From Acidobacteriota bacterium (GTDB lineage: Bacteria > Acidobacteriota > Vicinamibacteria > Marinacidobacterales > Marinacidobacteraceae): a stretch of 52,228 bases of DNA. The translations under genes and the position numbers were made by a program. Of this stretch, positions 1 through 8,565 are shown piece after piece. Below the pieces are notes generated by a model. It worked only from the letters and a program-made list of their open reading frames with translations, was not told the DNA's origin and did no database searches. Every line of letters begins with the position of its first letter. Positions within the stretch are counted from its first letter, which is position 1. The DNA lies in contig JAPPGX010000114.1 in NCBI GenBank assembly GCA_028877265.1, forward strand, positions 1 through 52,228. The letters are read 5' to 3'.

Positions 1-163
1 CGTTCCGCCCCACGACCGGGTGGTGGATGGCGTTGTAGGTGTTGATCGGGGCCTGCGCCGGCGCGGCCTGGGCGAGGACTCCTCGGGGAACCGCGAGAAC
101 TCCCAGGGCGAGGGTCGCTGCCAGGGCGGCGGGAACCACGGTCCGTGCCATACGTCTGCTCAT
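1..163 (-). CDS. Secreted protein, 5' end only (possible gamma-glutamyltransferase)
   Basis: Only the first 54 codons lie in the window; the gene runs off the left edge. ATG at 163 is preceded by GGAGAGG about ten bases upstream. A second in-frame ATG lies four codons in, at 151. The N-terminus is a clear Sec signal peptide: a short Arg-rich start, an Ala/Leu/Val core and an ALA-type cleavage region near residue 31 (GVLAQAAPAQ). The visible mature part contains IHHPVVGRN. A P-V-x-x-R-N/H-G-M-V stretch is common at the start of secreted gamma-glutamyltransferases, which is the only basis for that guess. It follows purF in the same direction after a 54-base gap holding a perfect palindrome, so it may have its own transcription signals. 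The signal peptide is secure; the enzyme name is weak. Confidence 0.5.
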   Translation of the reverse strand, partial: MSRRMARTVVPAALAATLALGVLAVPRGVLAQAAPAQAPINTYNAIHHPVVGRN

Positions 164-183
164 CTGTCTGCTACCTCTCCGAC

Positions 184-199
184 CCGGAGTCGACTCCGG
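184..199. repeat. Perfect 16-bp palindrome between purF and the secreted-protein gene
   Basis: CCGGAGTCGACTCCGG reads identically on both strands. It sits in the short gap between the purF stop (218) and the start at 163, about 20 bases upstream of the Shine-Dalgarno. It could be a dimeric repressor site or the stem of a transcript end; no U-tract follows on the minus strand, so an operator is slightly favoured. No other copy was noticed in the window. Confidence 0.4.
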
Positions 200-217
200 C
201 GGCCGGCGAAACGTTCC

Positions 218-1681
<1,464 letters not shown>

Positions 1682-1690
1682 CCGCGCATC

Positions 1691-3913
1691 CTACGCCAGC
1701 GCCATGCGGCCCAAGCTGTTCCGGAACGTGTCCGCCAGGCCCTCGAGATCGAGGGAAACCGCCGGGCTTCCGTTCACCCGGATCCGGAGCGCATCCCCGC
1801 CCACGGCCCCGACCTCCGCAAGCGGAACCCCCTCGCGGGCAGCGAGCCCGGCGAGGGCCTCGGCATCGCCGGGACGGACGCTGAGGAGCGCCCGGGCCGG
1901 CCCCTCCCCGAACAGCGGTCCCTCGAGCCGGTCCGCGCACTCGAGCTCAAGCTCGGCGCCGAGCCGGGAGCCGTCGGGAGCGAAGAGGCTTTCGATCGCC
2001 GCCGCCGCCAGTCCTCCCTCGGAGAGGTCGCGCGCCGAGGCGGCGAGTCCCGCCGCTCCCGCCGCGCGGAGGAAGGCGCCGAGCCGCACCTCGGCGTCCA
2101 GGTCCGGCTTCGGCGGCCGCCCGTCGGTGCGGCCGTGGTGCTCCTTCAGGAAGGCGCTCGCCCCAAGCGCGTCCCCACCCCCGGGCCCCGCCAGGAAGAG
2201 GAGATCGCTCGCAGCCGCAAAGTGCTGCGCGATGCGCCTGGTCGCGTCGTCCAGCACCCCCACCACGCCGACCACCGGGGTGGGAAAGATGTTCTGCCCC
2301 TCGGTCTCGTTGTAGAAGCTGACGTTGCCGCCGGTGATGGGAACCGCCAGCGCGTCGAGGGCTTCGGTCATCCCGGCGATGGCCTCGGTGAACTCCCACA
2401 TGATTTCGGGCCGCTCCGGATTGCCGAAGTTGAGACAGTTGGTGGCGCCCACCGGGGTGGCGCCCACCGCGGCCAGGTTCCGGCAGGCCTCCGCGACGGC
2501 CAGCGCGCCGCCCCGGCGGGGATCGCGGGCGGTGTAACGGCCGTTGCCGTCGAGGGTCATGGCGATCCCGAGTTCCCTGCCCTTGATCCGGACCACGCCC
2601 GCGTCGCCGCCCGGACGCACGACCGTGTCGCTGCGCACCATGTGGTCGTATTGCTCGTACACGAAGCGGCGGCTCGCCAGCTCCGGGGATCCGGCCAGCT
2701 CCCGGATCGCGGCGTTCCAGTCAGTGGGTTCCGTCAGGTCGGCCGGCGTGACCTCGGGGCAGGGCCACCAGGACGGCCGCGCGGCCGGGCGATCGAATGC
2801 CGGCGCATCGTCGGTGAGCGCCCTGCAGGGCACTTCGGCGGCGACCTGCCCTTGGTGCCGGACCCGGAGGAGGCCGTCGCCGCTCACTCTCCCGATGGGA
2901 GCCGCGTCGAGGTCCCACTTGTCGAAGATCCGGGTCACCTCCGCCTCGCGGCCGCTCCGCACCACGAGGAGCATGCGCTCCTGCGACTCCGAGAGCATGA
3001 TTTCGTAGGCGTTCATGCCGGTCTCGCGCTGGGCGACCCGGTCGAGGTCGATCTCCACGCCGGCGCCGCCGCGGGACGCCACCTCCGAGGTGGAACAGGT
3101 GAGCCCGGCGGCCCCCATGTCCTGGACCGCGATCAGCGCGTCCCCCCGCATGAGTTCGAGACACGCCTCCATGAGCAGCTTCTCGAGGAAGGGGTCGCCG
3201 ACCTGGACGGTGGGCCGCTTCGCCTCGGCCTCCTCGTCGAACGCGGCCGACGCCATGGACGCGCCGTGGATGCCGTCGCGCCCGGTCTTGCTGCCGACGC
3301 ACCAGACCGGGCTTCCCGGCGCGTCGGCACGGGCGCGGAAGATGCGGTCGGCAGGAGCGATGCCCAGCGCGAAGGCATTTACCAGCGGGTTCAGCGAGTA
3401 GCAGTCCTCGAAGAAGACCTCCCCCCCGACCGTCGGAATCCCCATGCTGTTCCCGTAGTTGGCGATCCCGGCGACCGCCCCGGTGAAGAGGGCCCGGTTC
3501 TTCGGAACGCTCAGGGGACCGAAACGGAGCGAGTTCATGAGCGCCACCGGCCGGGCGCCCATCGTGAAGATGTCCCGCAGGATGCCGCCCACTCCGGTGG
3601 CGGCGCCCTGGAACGGCTCGATGAAGGTGGGGTGGTTGTGCGATTCCACCTTGAAGACGGCGGCGAGGCCGTGGCCGATGTCCACCGCGCCGGCGTTCTC
3701 TCCCGGTCCCTCGATGACCCGGGGCGACTCGGTGGGGAAGCGGGCGAGATGGCGGCGCGAGGACTTGTACGAGCAGTGCTCCGACCACATCGCGGAGAAC
3801 ATCCCGAGTTCGGTCGGGTTGGGGGGTCTGCCGAGCAGGGCGCCGATCTGCCGGAACTCCTCGGTGGAGAGCCCGGAAGCGAGCGCCGCCTCCAGCGTTG
3901 CGGCGCCGCTCAC
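1691..3913 (-). CDS. purL: Phosphoribosylformylglycinamidine synthase, large subunit PurL
   Basis: ATP-dependent amidation of FGAR to FGAM with PurQ (glutaminase) and PurS (bridging subunit). The 740-aa length is that of the small, PurQS-dependent PurL, not the fused 1,300-aa enzyme. [12 protein letters not shown] near residues 39-50 and KVESHNHP near residue 93 are PurL hallmarks of the AIRS-like ATP fold. The start is GTG at 3913, overlapping the purQ stop as GTGA. The frame stays open upstream inside purQ, but that part reads as out-of-frame purQ. Four-base overlap with purQ implies translational coupling of the complex subunits. Confidence 0.97.
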   Translation of the reverse strand: MSGAATLEAALASGLSTEEFRQIGALLGRPPNPTELGMFSAMWSEHCSYKSSRRHLARFPTESPRVIEGPGENAGAVDIGHGLAAVFKVESHNHPTFIEPFQGAATGVGGILRDIFTMGARPVALMNSLRFGPLSVPKNRALFTGAVAGIANYGNSMGIPTVGGEVFFEDCYSLNPLVNAFALGIAPADRIFRARADAPGSPVWCVGSKTGRDGIHGASMASAAFDEEAEAKRPTVQVGDPFLEKLLMEACLELMRGDALIAVQDMGAAGLTCSTSEVASRGGAGVEIDLDRVAQRETGMNAYEIMLSESQERMLLVVRSGREAEVTRIFDKWDLDAAPIGRVSGDGLLRVRHQGQVAAEVPCRALTDDAPAFDRPAARPSWWPCPEVTPADLTEPTDWNAAIRELAGSPELASRRFVYEQYDHMVRSDTVVRPGGDAGVVRIKGRELGIAMTLDGNGRYTARDPRRGGALAVAEACRNLAAVGATPVGATNCLNFGNPERPEIMWEFTEAIAGMTEALDALAVPITGGNVSFYNETEGQNIFPTPVVGVVGVLDDATRRIAQHFAAASDLLFLAGPGGGDALGASAFLKEHHGRTDGRPPKPDLDAEVRLGAFLRAAGAAGLAASARDLSEGGLAAAAIESLFAPDGSRLGAELELECADRLEGPLFGEGPARALLSVRPGDAEALAGLAAREGVPLAEVGAVGGDALRIRVNGSPAVSLDLEGLADTFRNSLGRMALA

Positions 3914-4605
3914 GACTCCGTGAACCGGTGGAGGCTCTCGAAGAGACGCCGTCCGTCCACGCCGCCGAGCGCCTCCTCGTAGGCCCGGTCGGGGTGGGGC
4001 ATGAGGGCGGCGACGTTTCCCCGGGCGTTCCGGACTCCGGCGATGTTGTTCCGGGAGCCGTTGGGATTGGCCGCGTCGCTGGCCTCGCCGCCGTCGTCGC
4101 AGTAGCGGAAGATCACCTGCTCGTCCGCCTCGAGCGCTTCGAGGACGTCGTCGTCGGCCCGGAAGTTCCCCTCCGCGTGACCCACCGGCATGCGGAGCGT
4201 GGCGCCCGGTTCGAGCCCGCAGGTCAGGGGAGACGAGTTTGCTTCGACGCGCAGCCGCACGTCGCGGCACACGTAGGAGAGCGACTCGTTGCGCAACATG
4301 GCCCCGGGGAGGAGGCCGGCTTCCTGGAGGATCTGGAAGCCGTTGCAGATCCCGGCCACCGCCCGTCCGCTCTCCGCCATCCGGATGAGCGGCTCCATGA
4401 CCGGCGAAAAGCGGGCCAGGCCGCCGGCCCGCAGGTAGTCGCCGTGCGCGAACCCGCCCGGCACTACCGCCGCGTCGAACCCGTCGAGCGAGCCCTCCTT
4501 GTGCCAGACGAGTTCGGCCGGCTGGCCGGTGACGGTCTCGATGGCGTGGTGCACGTCGCCCTCGCAGTTCGTCCCCGGGAAGACGAGGACGGCGAAGCGG
4601 GCCAT
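3910..4605 (-). CDS. purQ: Phosphoribosylformylglycinamidine synthase, glutaminase subunit PurQ
   Basis: Class I glutamine amidotransferase that feeds ammonia to PurL. At 231 aa it has the usual length. The nucleophile elbow is GICNGFQ with Cys87, and the His of the triad is in LMPHPDRA near the C-terminus. The N-terminal [10 protein letters not shown] is typical of PurQ. The ATG at 4605 lies 13 bases after the purS stop and is preceded by GGAGC. The 3' end overlaps purL by GTGA. Confidence 0.97.
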   Translation of the reverse strand: MARFAVLVFPGTNCEGDVHHAIETVTGQPAELVWHKEGSLDGFDAAVVPGGFAHGDYLRAGGLARFSPVMEPLIRMAESGRAVAGICNGFQILQEAGLLPGAMLRNESLSYVCRDVRLRVEANSSPLTCGLEPGATLRMPVGHAEGNFRADDDVLEALEADEQVIFRYCDDGGEASDAANPNGSRNNIAGVRNARGNVAALMPHPDRAYEEALGGVDGRRLFESLHRFTES

Positions 4606-4618
4606 CAGTCGAGCTCCG

Positions 4619-4870
4619 TCAGTCGAGCAGTACCTGGACGCTGAAGTCCTCGAGTACCGGGTTGGCGAGCACCTTCGAGGCGATGGCCGCCGCGCGCTCT
4701 TTCGCCTGGGAGGGCGTATCGGCCTTCACTGCCAGATCGAACATCTTTCCCTGCCGGACGGTTTCCGCGCTGAGGCGGGGGTCGGCCGCGATCGCCTTCC
4801 GGATGGCTTCCCCCTGCGGGTCATAGACCGAGGGACGCAACCGGACCAGCACCCGGACCCGGAACGTCAA
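4619..4870 (-). CDS. purS: Phosphoribosylformylglycinamidine synthase subunit PurS
   Basis: Small dimeric subunit that joins PurL and PurQ and helps channel ammonia. 83 aa, matching the Bacillus protein (84). Recognisable features are the N-terminal beta strand FRVRVLVRLR, DPQGEAI and the closing strand DFSVQVLLD. The best start is TTG at 4870, overlapping the purB stop as TTGA, with GGAGGGG just upstream; an internal GTG would cut off the first conserved strand. The frame is open far upstream through purB, so an automatic caller could wrongly give a protein of about 360 aa here. Confidence 0.93.
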   Translation of the reverse strand: MTFRVRVLVRLRPSVYDPQGEAIRKAIAADPRLSAETVRQGKMFDLAVKADTPSQAKERAAAIASKVLANPVLEDFSVQVLLD

Positions 4871-6174
4871 TTCCCCTCCTCGCGGAAGACCCGCTCGAAG
4901 ACCGCGTCGAGGTGGCGAAGCTGTACGTCGAGGTCGAACGCCGCATCGAGCTCTTCGCGGCTCAGGCGGGACGTGATCCCTTCGTCCTCGTCGAGCCGTT
5001 CGCGGAGCGTGCCGCCGTGCTCCCAAAGTCGCATGGCGGCGCCCTGCACCATCCGGTAGGCGTCCTCGCGCGAGATCCCCTTCGCGGCGAGGTCGAGCAG
5101 CACCTGGCCGCTGAACACCATGCCGTTCATCCGGTTCAGGTTCTCCAGCATGGAGTCGGCGCGCACCACGAGTCCGTCGAGGATCCGGGTCATGCGCAGC
5201 AGGATGTGGTCGGTGAGCAGGAAGCTCTGCGGAATCGCCATCCGCTCCGCGGACGAATGGGAGATGTCCCGTTCGTTCCAGAGCGCGATGTTCTCGATGG
5301 CGGGAAGGGTGTTGGCGCGGATGATCCGGGCGAGGCCGCAGACCTGCTCGCAGCCGACCGGGTTCCGCTTGTGGGGCATCGCCGAGGAGCCCTTCTGGCC
5401 GCGGCCGAAGGGCTCCTCCAGTTCGCGGATCTCCGTGCGCTGCAGGTTCCGGATCTCGGTGGCGATCTTCTCGAGGGTGCCGGCGAGGATGGCGAGCGCC
5501 GCCGCCAGCTCGGCGTGCCGGTCGCGCTGGACGACCTGGGTGGAGATCGCGGCGGGACGGAGGCCGAGCGCGTCGCAGACGCGTTTTTCGACGCTCGGTG
5601 GCAGGTGGGCGAAGGTGCCGACGGCGCCGCTGAGCTTGCCCACCGAGACGGCTTCCCGGGCCGCGGTGAGGCGGCGGTGGTTGCGCCCCATCTCCGCCCA
5701 CCAGAGGGCCAGCTTCATGCCGAAGGTCATCGGTTCGGCGTGCACGCCGTGGGTGCGGCCGACCATGACGGTCCGGCGGTGCTCGTCGGCGCGGCGCTTC
5801 AGAACGTCGCGGATTCCCTCGACCCGGCTCAGGATCAGGTCCGCCGAGCGGACGAGGCGGGTGGCGAGCGCGGTGTCCACCACGTCGGAACTGGTGAGTC
5901 CGAAGTGGATCCAGCGGCCCTCGGCCCCCACGTGTTCCGCCATGGACTGGGTGAAGGCCACCACGTCGTGCTGGACGGTCTTTTCGATCTCGTGGATGCG
6001 GGCGATGTCGAAGCCGGCCCGCTCCCGAATCGCGGCCGCGGCCTCTTTCGGGACGATCCCCTCGGCCGCCATCGCCTCGGCGGCGGCCACCTCCACCTCC
6101 ATCCAGGAAGCAAAGAGGGCTTCGTCGGTCCAGATCGCCCCCATCTCGGGGCGGACGTAGCGATCGGTGAGCAC
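4867..6174 (-). CDS. purB: Adenylosuccinate lyase PurB
   Basis: Fumarase/aspartase-superfamily lyase acting twice in purine synthesis (SAICAR to AICAR, adenylosuccinate to AMP). 435 aa, typical for the shorter bacterial type. The superfamily signature SSAMPHKRNP lies at residues 263-272, with the catalytic Ser on this mobile loop; THGVHAEP at about 141-148 holds the acid/base His. The N-terminal RYVRPEMGAIW fits the family start. Start codon is GTG at 6174, four bases after the stop of the upstream metallo-hydrolase, with no clear Shine-Dalgarno, which suggests coupling to the upstream gene. Confidence 0.97.
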   Translation of the reverse strand: MLTDRYVRPEMGAIWTDEALFASWMEVEVAAAEAMAAEGIVPKEAAAAIRERAGFDIARIHEIEKTVQHDVVAFTQSMAEHVGAEGRWIHFGLTSSDVVDTALATRLVRSADLILSRVEGIRDVLKRRADEHRRTVMVGRTHGVHAEPMTFGMKLALWWAEMGRNHRRLTAAREAVSVGKLSGAVGTFAHLPPSVEKRVCDALGLRPAAISTQVVQRDRHAELAAALAILAGTLEKIATEIRNLQRTEIRELEEPFGRGQKGSSAMPHKRNPVGCEQVCGLARIIRANTLPAIENIALWNERDISHSSAERMAIPQSFLLTDHILLRMTRILDGLVVRADSMLENLNRMNGMVFSGQVLLDLAAKGISREDAYRMVQGAAMRLWEHGGTLRERLDEDEGITSRLSREELDAAFDLDVQLRHLDAVFERVFREEGN

Positions 6175-6178
6175 CGAA

Positions 6179-7051
6179 TCAGAACAGCGTGGGCGCTCGC
6201 AGCGGTACCGGGTTCAGGAACCGGTTGACCCGGGGCATCGCCGGGGCCTTCGGAGCGGTGCGCGCCGGCCGGGTCCAGAGCTCTTCCGTCAGGTCGTGAC
6301 GCCGGGCAACCAGCAGCCGCACCTCGCGCCGTCCGCCGGCATCGAGGGCCGTCCGGGCCGTCCGCAGTGCGAGTTCGGGAGTGTTGGTGTTCTCCGAGAG
6401 GTGGGCGAGCACCACCGTGTTCACCGAAAGGGGGAGCCGCCTGCGGAGATACATGGCAAGGGCGCCGTTCGAGAGGTGGCCCCGGGTGGACGCGATCCGC
6501 TGCCGGATGGCGAACGGATAGCGGCTCTCGAAGAGCTGCTGTTCGTCGTAGTTGGACTCGATGAGCAACACCGAGGCGCCTTCGATGGCTTCTTCCATCT
6601 CCTCGGAGAGGTGGCCGAAATCCGTCGCGTGGACGAGGACGGCGCCGCCGCGCTCGAACCGGAAGCCGATGGGGTCCACCGCGTCGTGCGGCGTCCGGAA
6701 CGGGGTGGCGGTGATCGTTCCGATACGGCGGCTCTCACGCGGGACGAGGGGAAGCCAATCGGGAGTCTCGGCCCCGTTCCGCGAGATCAGGCAGTTCCAG
6801 GTGCCCTCCGTGCAGGCGACCGGGATCCCGTGGCGCACCGCGAAGGTGGTGGCGCTCCGGCAGTGGTCCCCGTGTTCGTGGGAGACGAGCACCGCGGCGA
6901 TGTCGGACGGCGTGCGTCCGGCCTCCGCGATCCGCTTCTCCAGCGCGCGGCAGGAAAGCCCCGCTTCCACGAGCAGGGTCGTGGGCCCCCCGGAGACCAG
7001 CGCCGCATTGCCGGAGCTGCCGGAACCAAGGACGCGCAGGCTGATTTCCAT
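6179..7051 (-). CDS. MBL-fold metallo-hydrolase, YycJ/WalJ-like
   Basis: 290-aa cytoplasmic beta-lactamase-fold hydrolase. GSGSSGNA at the N-terminus and the metal motif SHEHGDHC (His58, His60, Asp62, His63) are characteristic of the YycJ branch, linked in Firmicutes to DNA-end processing and cell-wall homeostasis; here the function is inferred from family only. Further ligand positions are visible in the VHATDFGHL segment and the late VVLAHLSENTNTPE segment. It is the first gene of the purine run, four bases upstream of purB. The start ATG at 7051 has a poor Shine-Dalgarno. The promoter should lie in the intergenic region 7052-7196. Confidence 0.85.
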   Translation of the reverse strand: MEISLRVLGSGSSGNAALVSGGPTTLLVEAGLSCRALEKRIAEAGRTPSDIAAVLVSHEHGDHCRSATTFAVRHGIPVACTEGTWNCLISRNGAETPDWLPLVPRESRRIGTITATPFRTPHDAVDPIGFRFERGGAVLVHATDFGHLSEEMEEAIEGASVLLIESNYDEQQLFESRYPFAIRQRIASTRGHLSNGALAMYLRRRLPLSVNTVVLAHLSENTNTPELALRTARTALDAGGRREVRLLVARRHDLTEELWTRPARTAPKAPAMPRVNRFLNPVPLRAPTLF

Positions 7052-7141
7052 GACGAAACCCGGGTCAGAAGAGGGTGGCGGCCACCGTGGACGGGAAGGC
7101 CCGAGCGTAGCACCCGCCCGCGCCTTGGGTCAACGCCCGAA

Positions 7142-7157
7142 CCCCAAGATATTGGGG
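7142..7157. repeat. 16-bp inverted repeat upstream of the purine operon
   Basis: CCCCAAGATATTGGGG, arms CCCCAA/TTGGGG around GATA. It lies about 90 bases upstream of the first gene of the minus-strand operon, in an otherwise unassigned region. It could be an operator or hairpin. The core CAAGATATTG resembles the NrdR-box core by eye, but no nrd gene is nearby and the G/C flanks do not fit. Confidence 0.35.
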
Positions 7158-7196
7158 GTGACGGGGACACGCACCACAACGGGTTGTGGCGCACCG

Positions 7197-7246
7197 GCTT
7201 GGAACGCCGGTCTCCAGACCGGCACGCGCGGCGCTCCGCGCCGCGC
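7197..7246. repeat. REP-like bipartite palindrome, copy 1
   Basis: Begins GCTTGGAACG, then stem GCCGGTCT with loop CC and stem AGACCGGC (7206-7223), then AC, then a second perfect hairpin GCGCGGCG/CGCCGCGC with a 5-base loop (7226-7246). The same two-part layout recurs at 7318, 11537, 24624 and 42105. Confidence 0.75.
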
Positions 7247-7317
7247 ACGGCGCAACGTCGCCCGGAGAAGGCGGTTCCCGCCTCGGCGCGAAGCTCAGGA
7301 GCGGAGGTGACGCGACG

Positions 7318-7365
7318 GCTGGGAGCGCCGGTCTTCAGACCGGCACCGCTGGCCGGAGGCCAGCG
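7318..7365. repeat. REP-like bipartite palindrome, copy 2
   Basis: Same orientation as copy 1 and 70 bases downstream of it. Stem 1 is GCCGGTCT/AGACCGGC with loop TC (7327-7344); stem 2 is CGCTGGCC/GGCCAGCG with loop GGA (7347-7365). Stem 2 differs in sequence from copy 1 while staying fully paired. It lies about 40 bases upstream of the rlmN start. Confidence 0.75.
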
Positions 7366-7404
7366 CAACGCGCGTCGCCGCCCGGACGTTATGGTGGTCC
7401 CCGA

Positions 7405-8511
7405 ATGGAAAACCTCTACGGCCTCTCCCACGCCGAGCTGATCCAGCTCGCCGAAGACTTGGGCCTCCCGCCCTACCGCGGCCGCCAGCTCTTCCGCCAC
7501 CTCTACCGGCACGGCCAGACCGACTTCTCGGAGATGACCGACTTCTCCGCCTCCCTCCGGGCGGAACTCGCCTCGCGCTTCCGGATTGCGCACCCCCGGG
7601 TCGCGGAGTCGTCGCAGTCCGGCGATGGCGCCGTCAAGCTGCTGATCGAACTCGAAGACGGCCTGCTGGTCGAGACCGTGGCCATCGGCAGCCGGCGGGA
7701 CGCGGCGGGGGGGAAGTCAGGGAGAGCGCAAGGGGCCGGCGGCGAGGCGTCGGACCTGACGGTCTGTGTCTCCACCCAGGTCGGCTGCCCCCTGGCGTGC
7801 ACCTTCTGCCGTTCGGGCGCCATCCCTTTCCGCCGGAATCTCACCGCGGGCGAGATCGCCGCCCAGGTACTGCTCGCGGAACGCGCCGCGCCGGAGGCGG
7901 CGAGGGGACGGCGGAACGTCGTCTACATGGGAATGGGCGAACCCCTCCTCAACACCGACGGAGTGACCGCTTCGCTCGCTCTCCTGGCCGACGCCGACGG
8001 CTTCGGCATCCCACCGCGCCGGATCACCGTGTCCACGGTGGGCCTGCCGGAGGAGATCGGCCGCCTGGGCGCCGCGGCGCCGCAGGTGGGCATCGCGATC
8101 AGCCTCCACGCCGGCGACGACGAGACGCGCGGCCGCTTCATGCCCATCGGGCGGCGGCACCGCATGCCGGAGATCTTCGAGGCGCTGGAGAACCTGCCGC
8201 CCTCGAACCGACGCATCACGATCGAGTACGTCCTCCTCGGCGGCGAGAACGACCGTCCGCGGGACGCCCGCGAGCTCCTGCGGCAACTGCGTCGGCTGGC
8301 CGCGTCCGGGATCCGCCCGCACGTGAACCTGATCGCCTTCAATCCCTGGGAGGACCCGGCCCCCGGCCCGCCCCACCGGCCCGGTACCGAGGAAGACGCC
8401 GAACGTTTCCTGGGGAAGGTTTCGGCCGCGGGATTCGTCTCCACCCTCCGCCGCAGCCGCGGCCGGGACGTCCTGGCCGCCTGCGGCCAGTTGGCCGCCA
8501 CGCCCGCCTGA
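7405..8511 (+). CDS. rlmN: Dual-specificity rRNA/tRNA adenine-C2 methyltransferase RlmN
   Basis: Radical-SAM enzyme methylating C2 of A2503 in 23S rRNA and A37 of some tRNAs. 368 aa from ATG 7405. The [4Fe-4S] motif CPLACTFC has Cys128, Cys132 and Cys135; the methyl-carrying cysteine pair is Cys121 (CVSTQVGC) and Cys360 (DVLAACGQ). GMGEPLLN and the SLHAGDDETR stretch match the family. Residues about 98-116 are a Gly/Ala-rich insertion before the radical-SAM core. The frame is open upstream through two palindromic repeats, but homology begins at MENLYGLSHAEL, so the ATG at 7405 is chosen. It stands alone, convergent with the TonB receptor. Confidence 0.95.
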   Translation: MENLYGLSHAELIQLAEDLGLPPYRGRQLFRHLYRHGQTDFSEMTDFSASLRAELASRFRIAHPRVAESSQSGDGAVKLLIELEDGLLVETVAIGSRRDAAGGKSGRAQGAGGEASDLTVCVSTQVGCPLACTFCRSGAIPFRRNLTAGEIAAQVLLAERAAPEAARGRRNVVYMGMGEPLLNTDGVTASLALLADADGFGIPPRRITVSTVGLPEEIGRLGAAAPQVGIAISLHAGDDETRGRFMPIGRRHRMPEIFEALENLPPSNRRITIEYVLLGGENDRPRDARELLRQLRRLAASGIRPHVNLIAFNPWEDPAPGPPHRPGTEEDAERFLGKVSAAGFVSTLRRSRGRDVLAACGQLAATPA

Positions 8512-8565
8512 ATCGGCCGGGCGGCGAGTGGTGCCGGGGTCAGACCCGATCCGGCGTCTAGCCGC

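Noticed and set aside
8512..8565. A weak hairpin with GGGTC/GACCC arms between rlmN and the TonB receptor
   Set aside because: The loop is a single base and no T-run follows on either strand; it is not a convincing terminator for the convergent genes.
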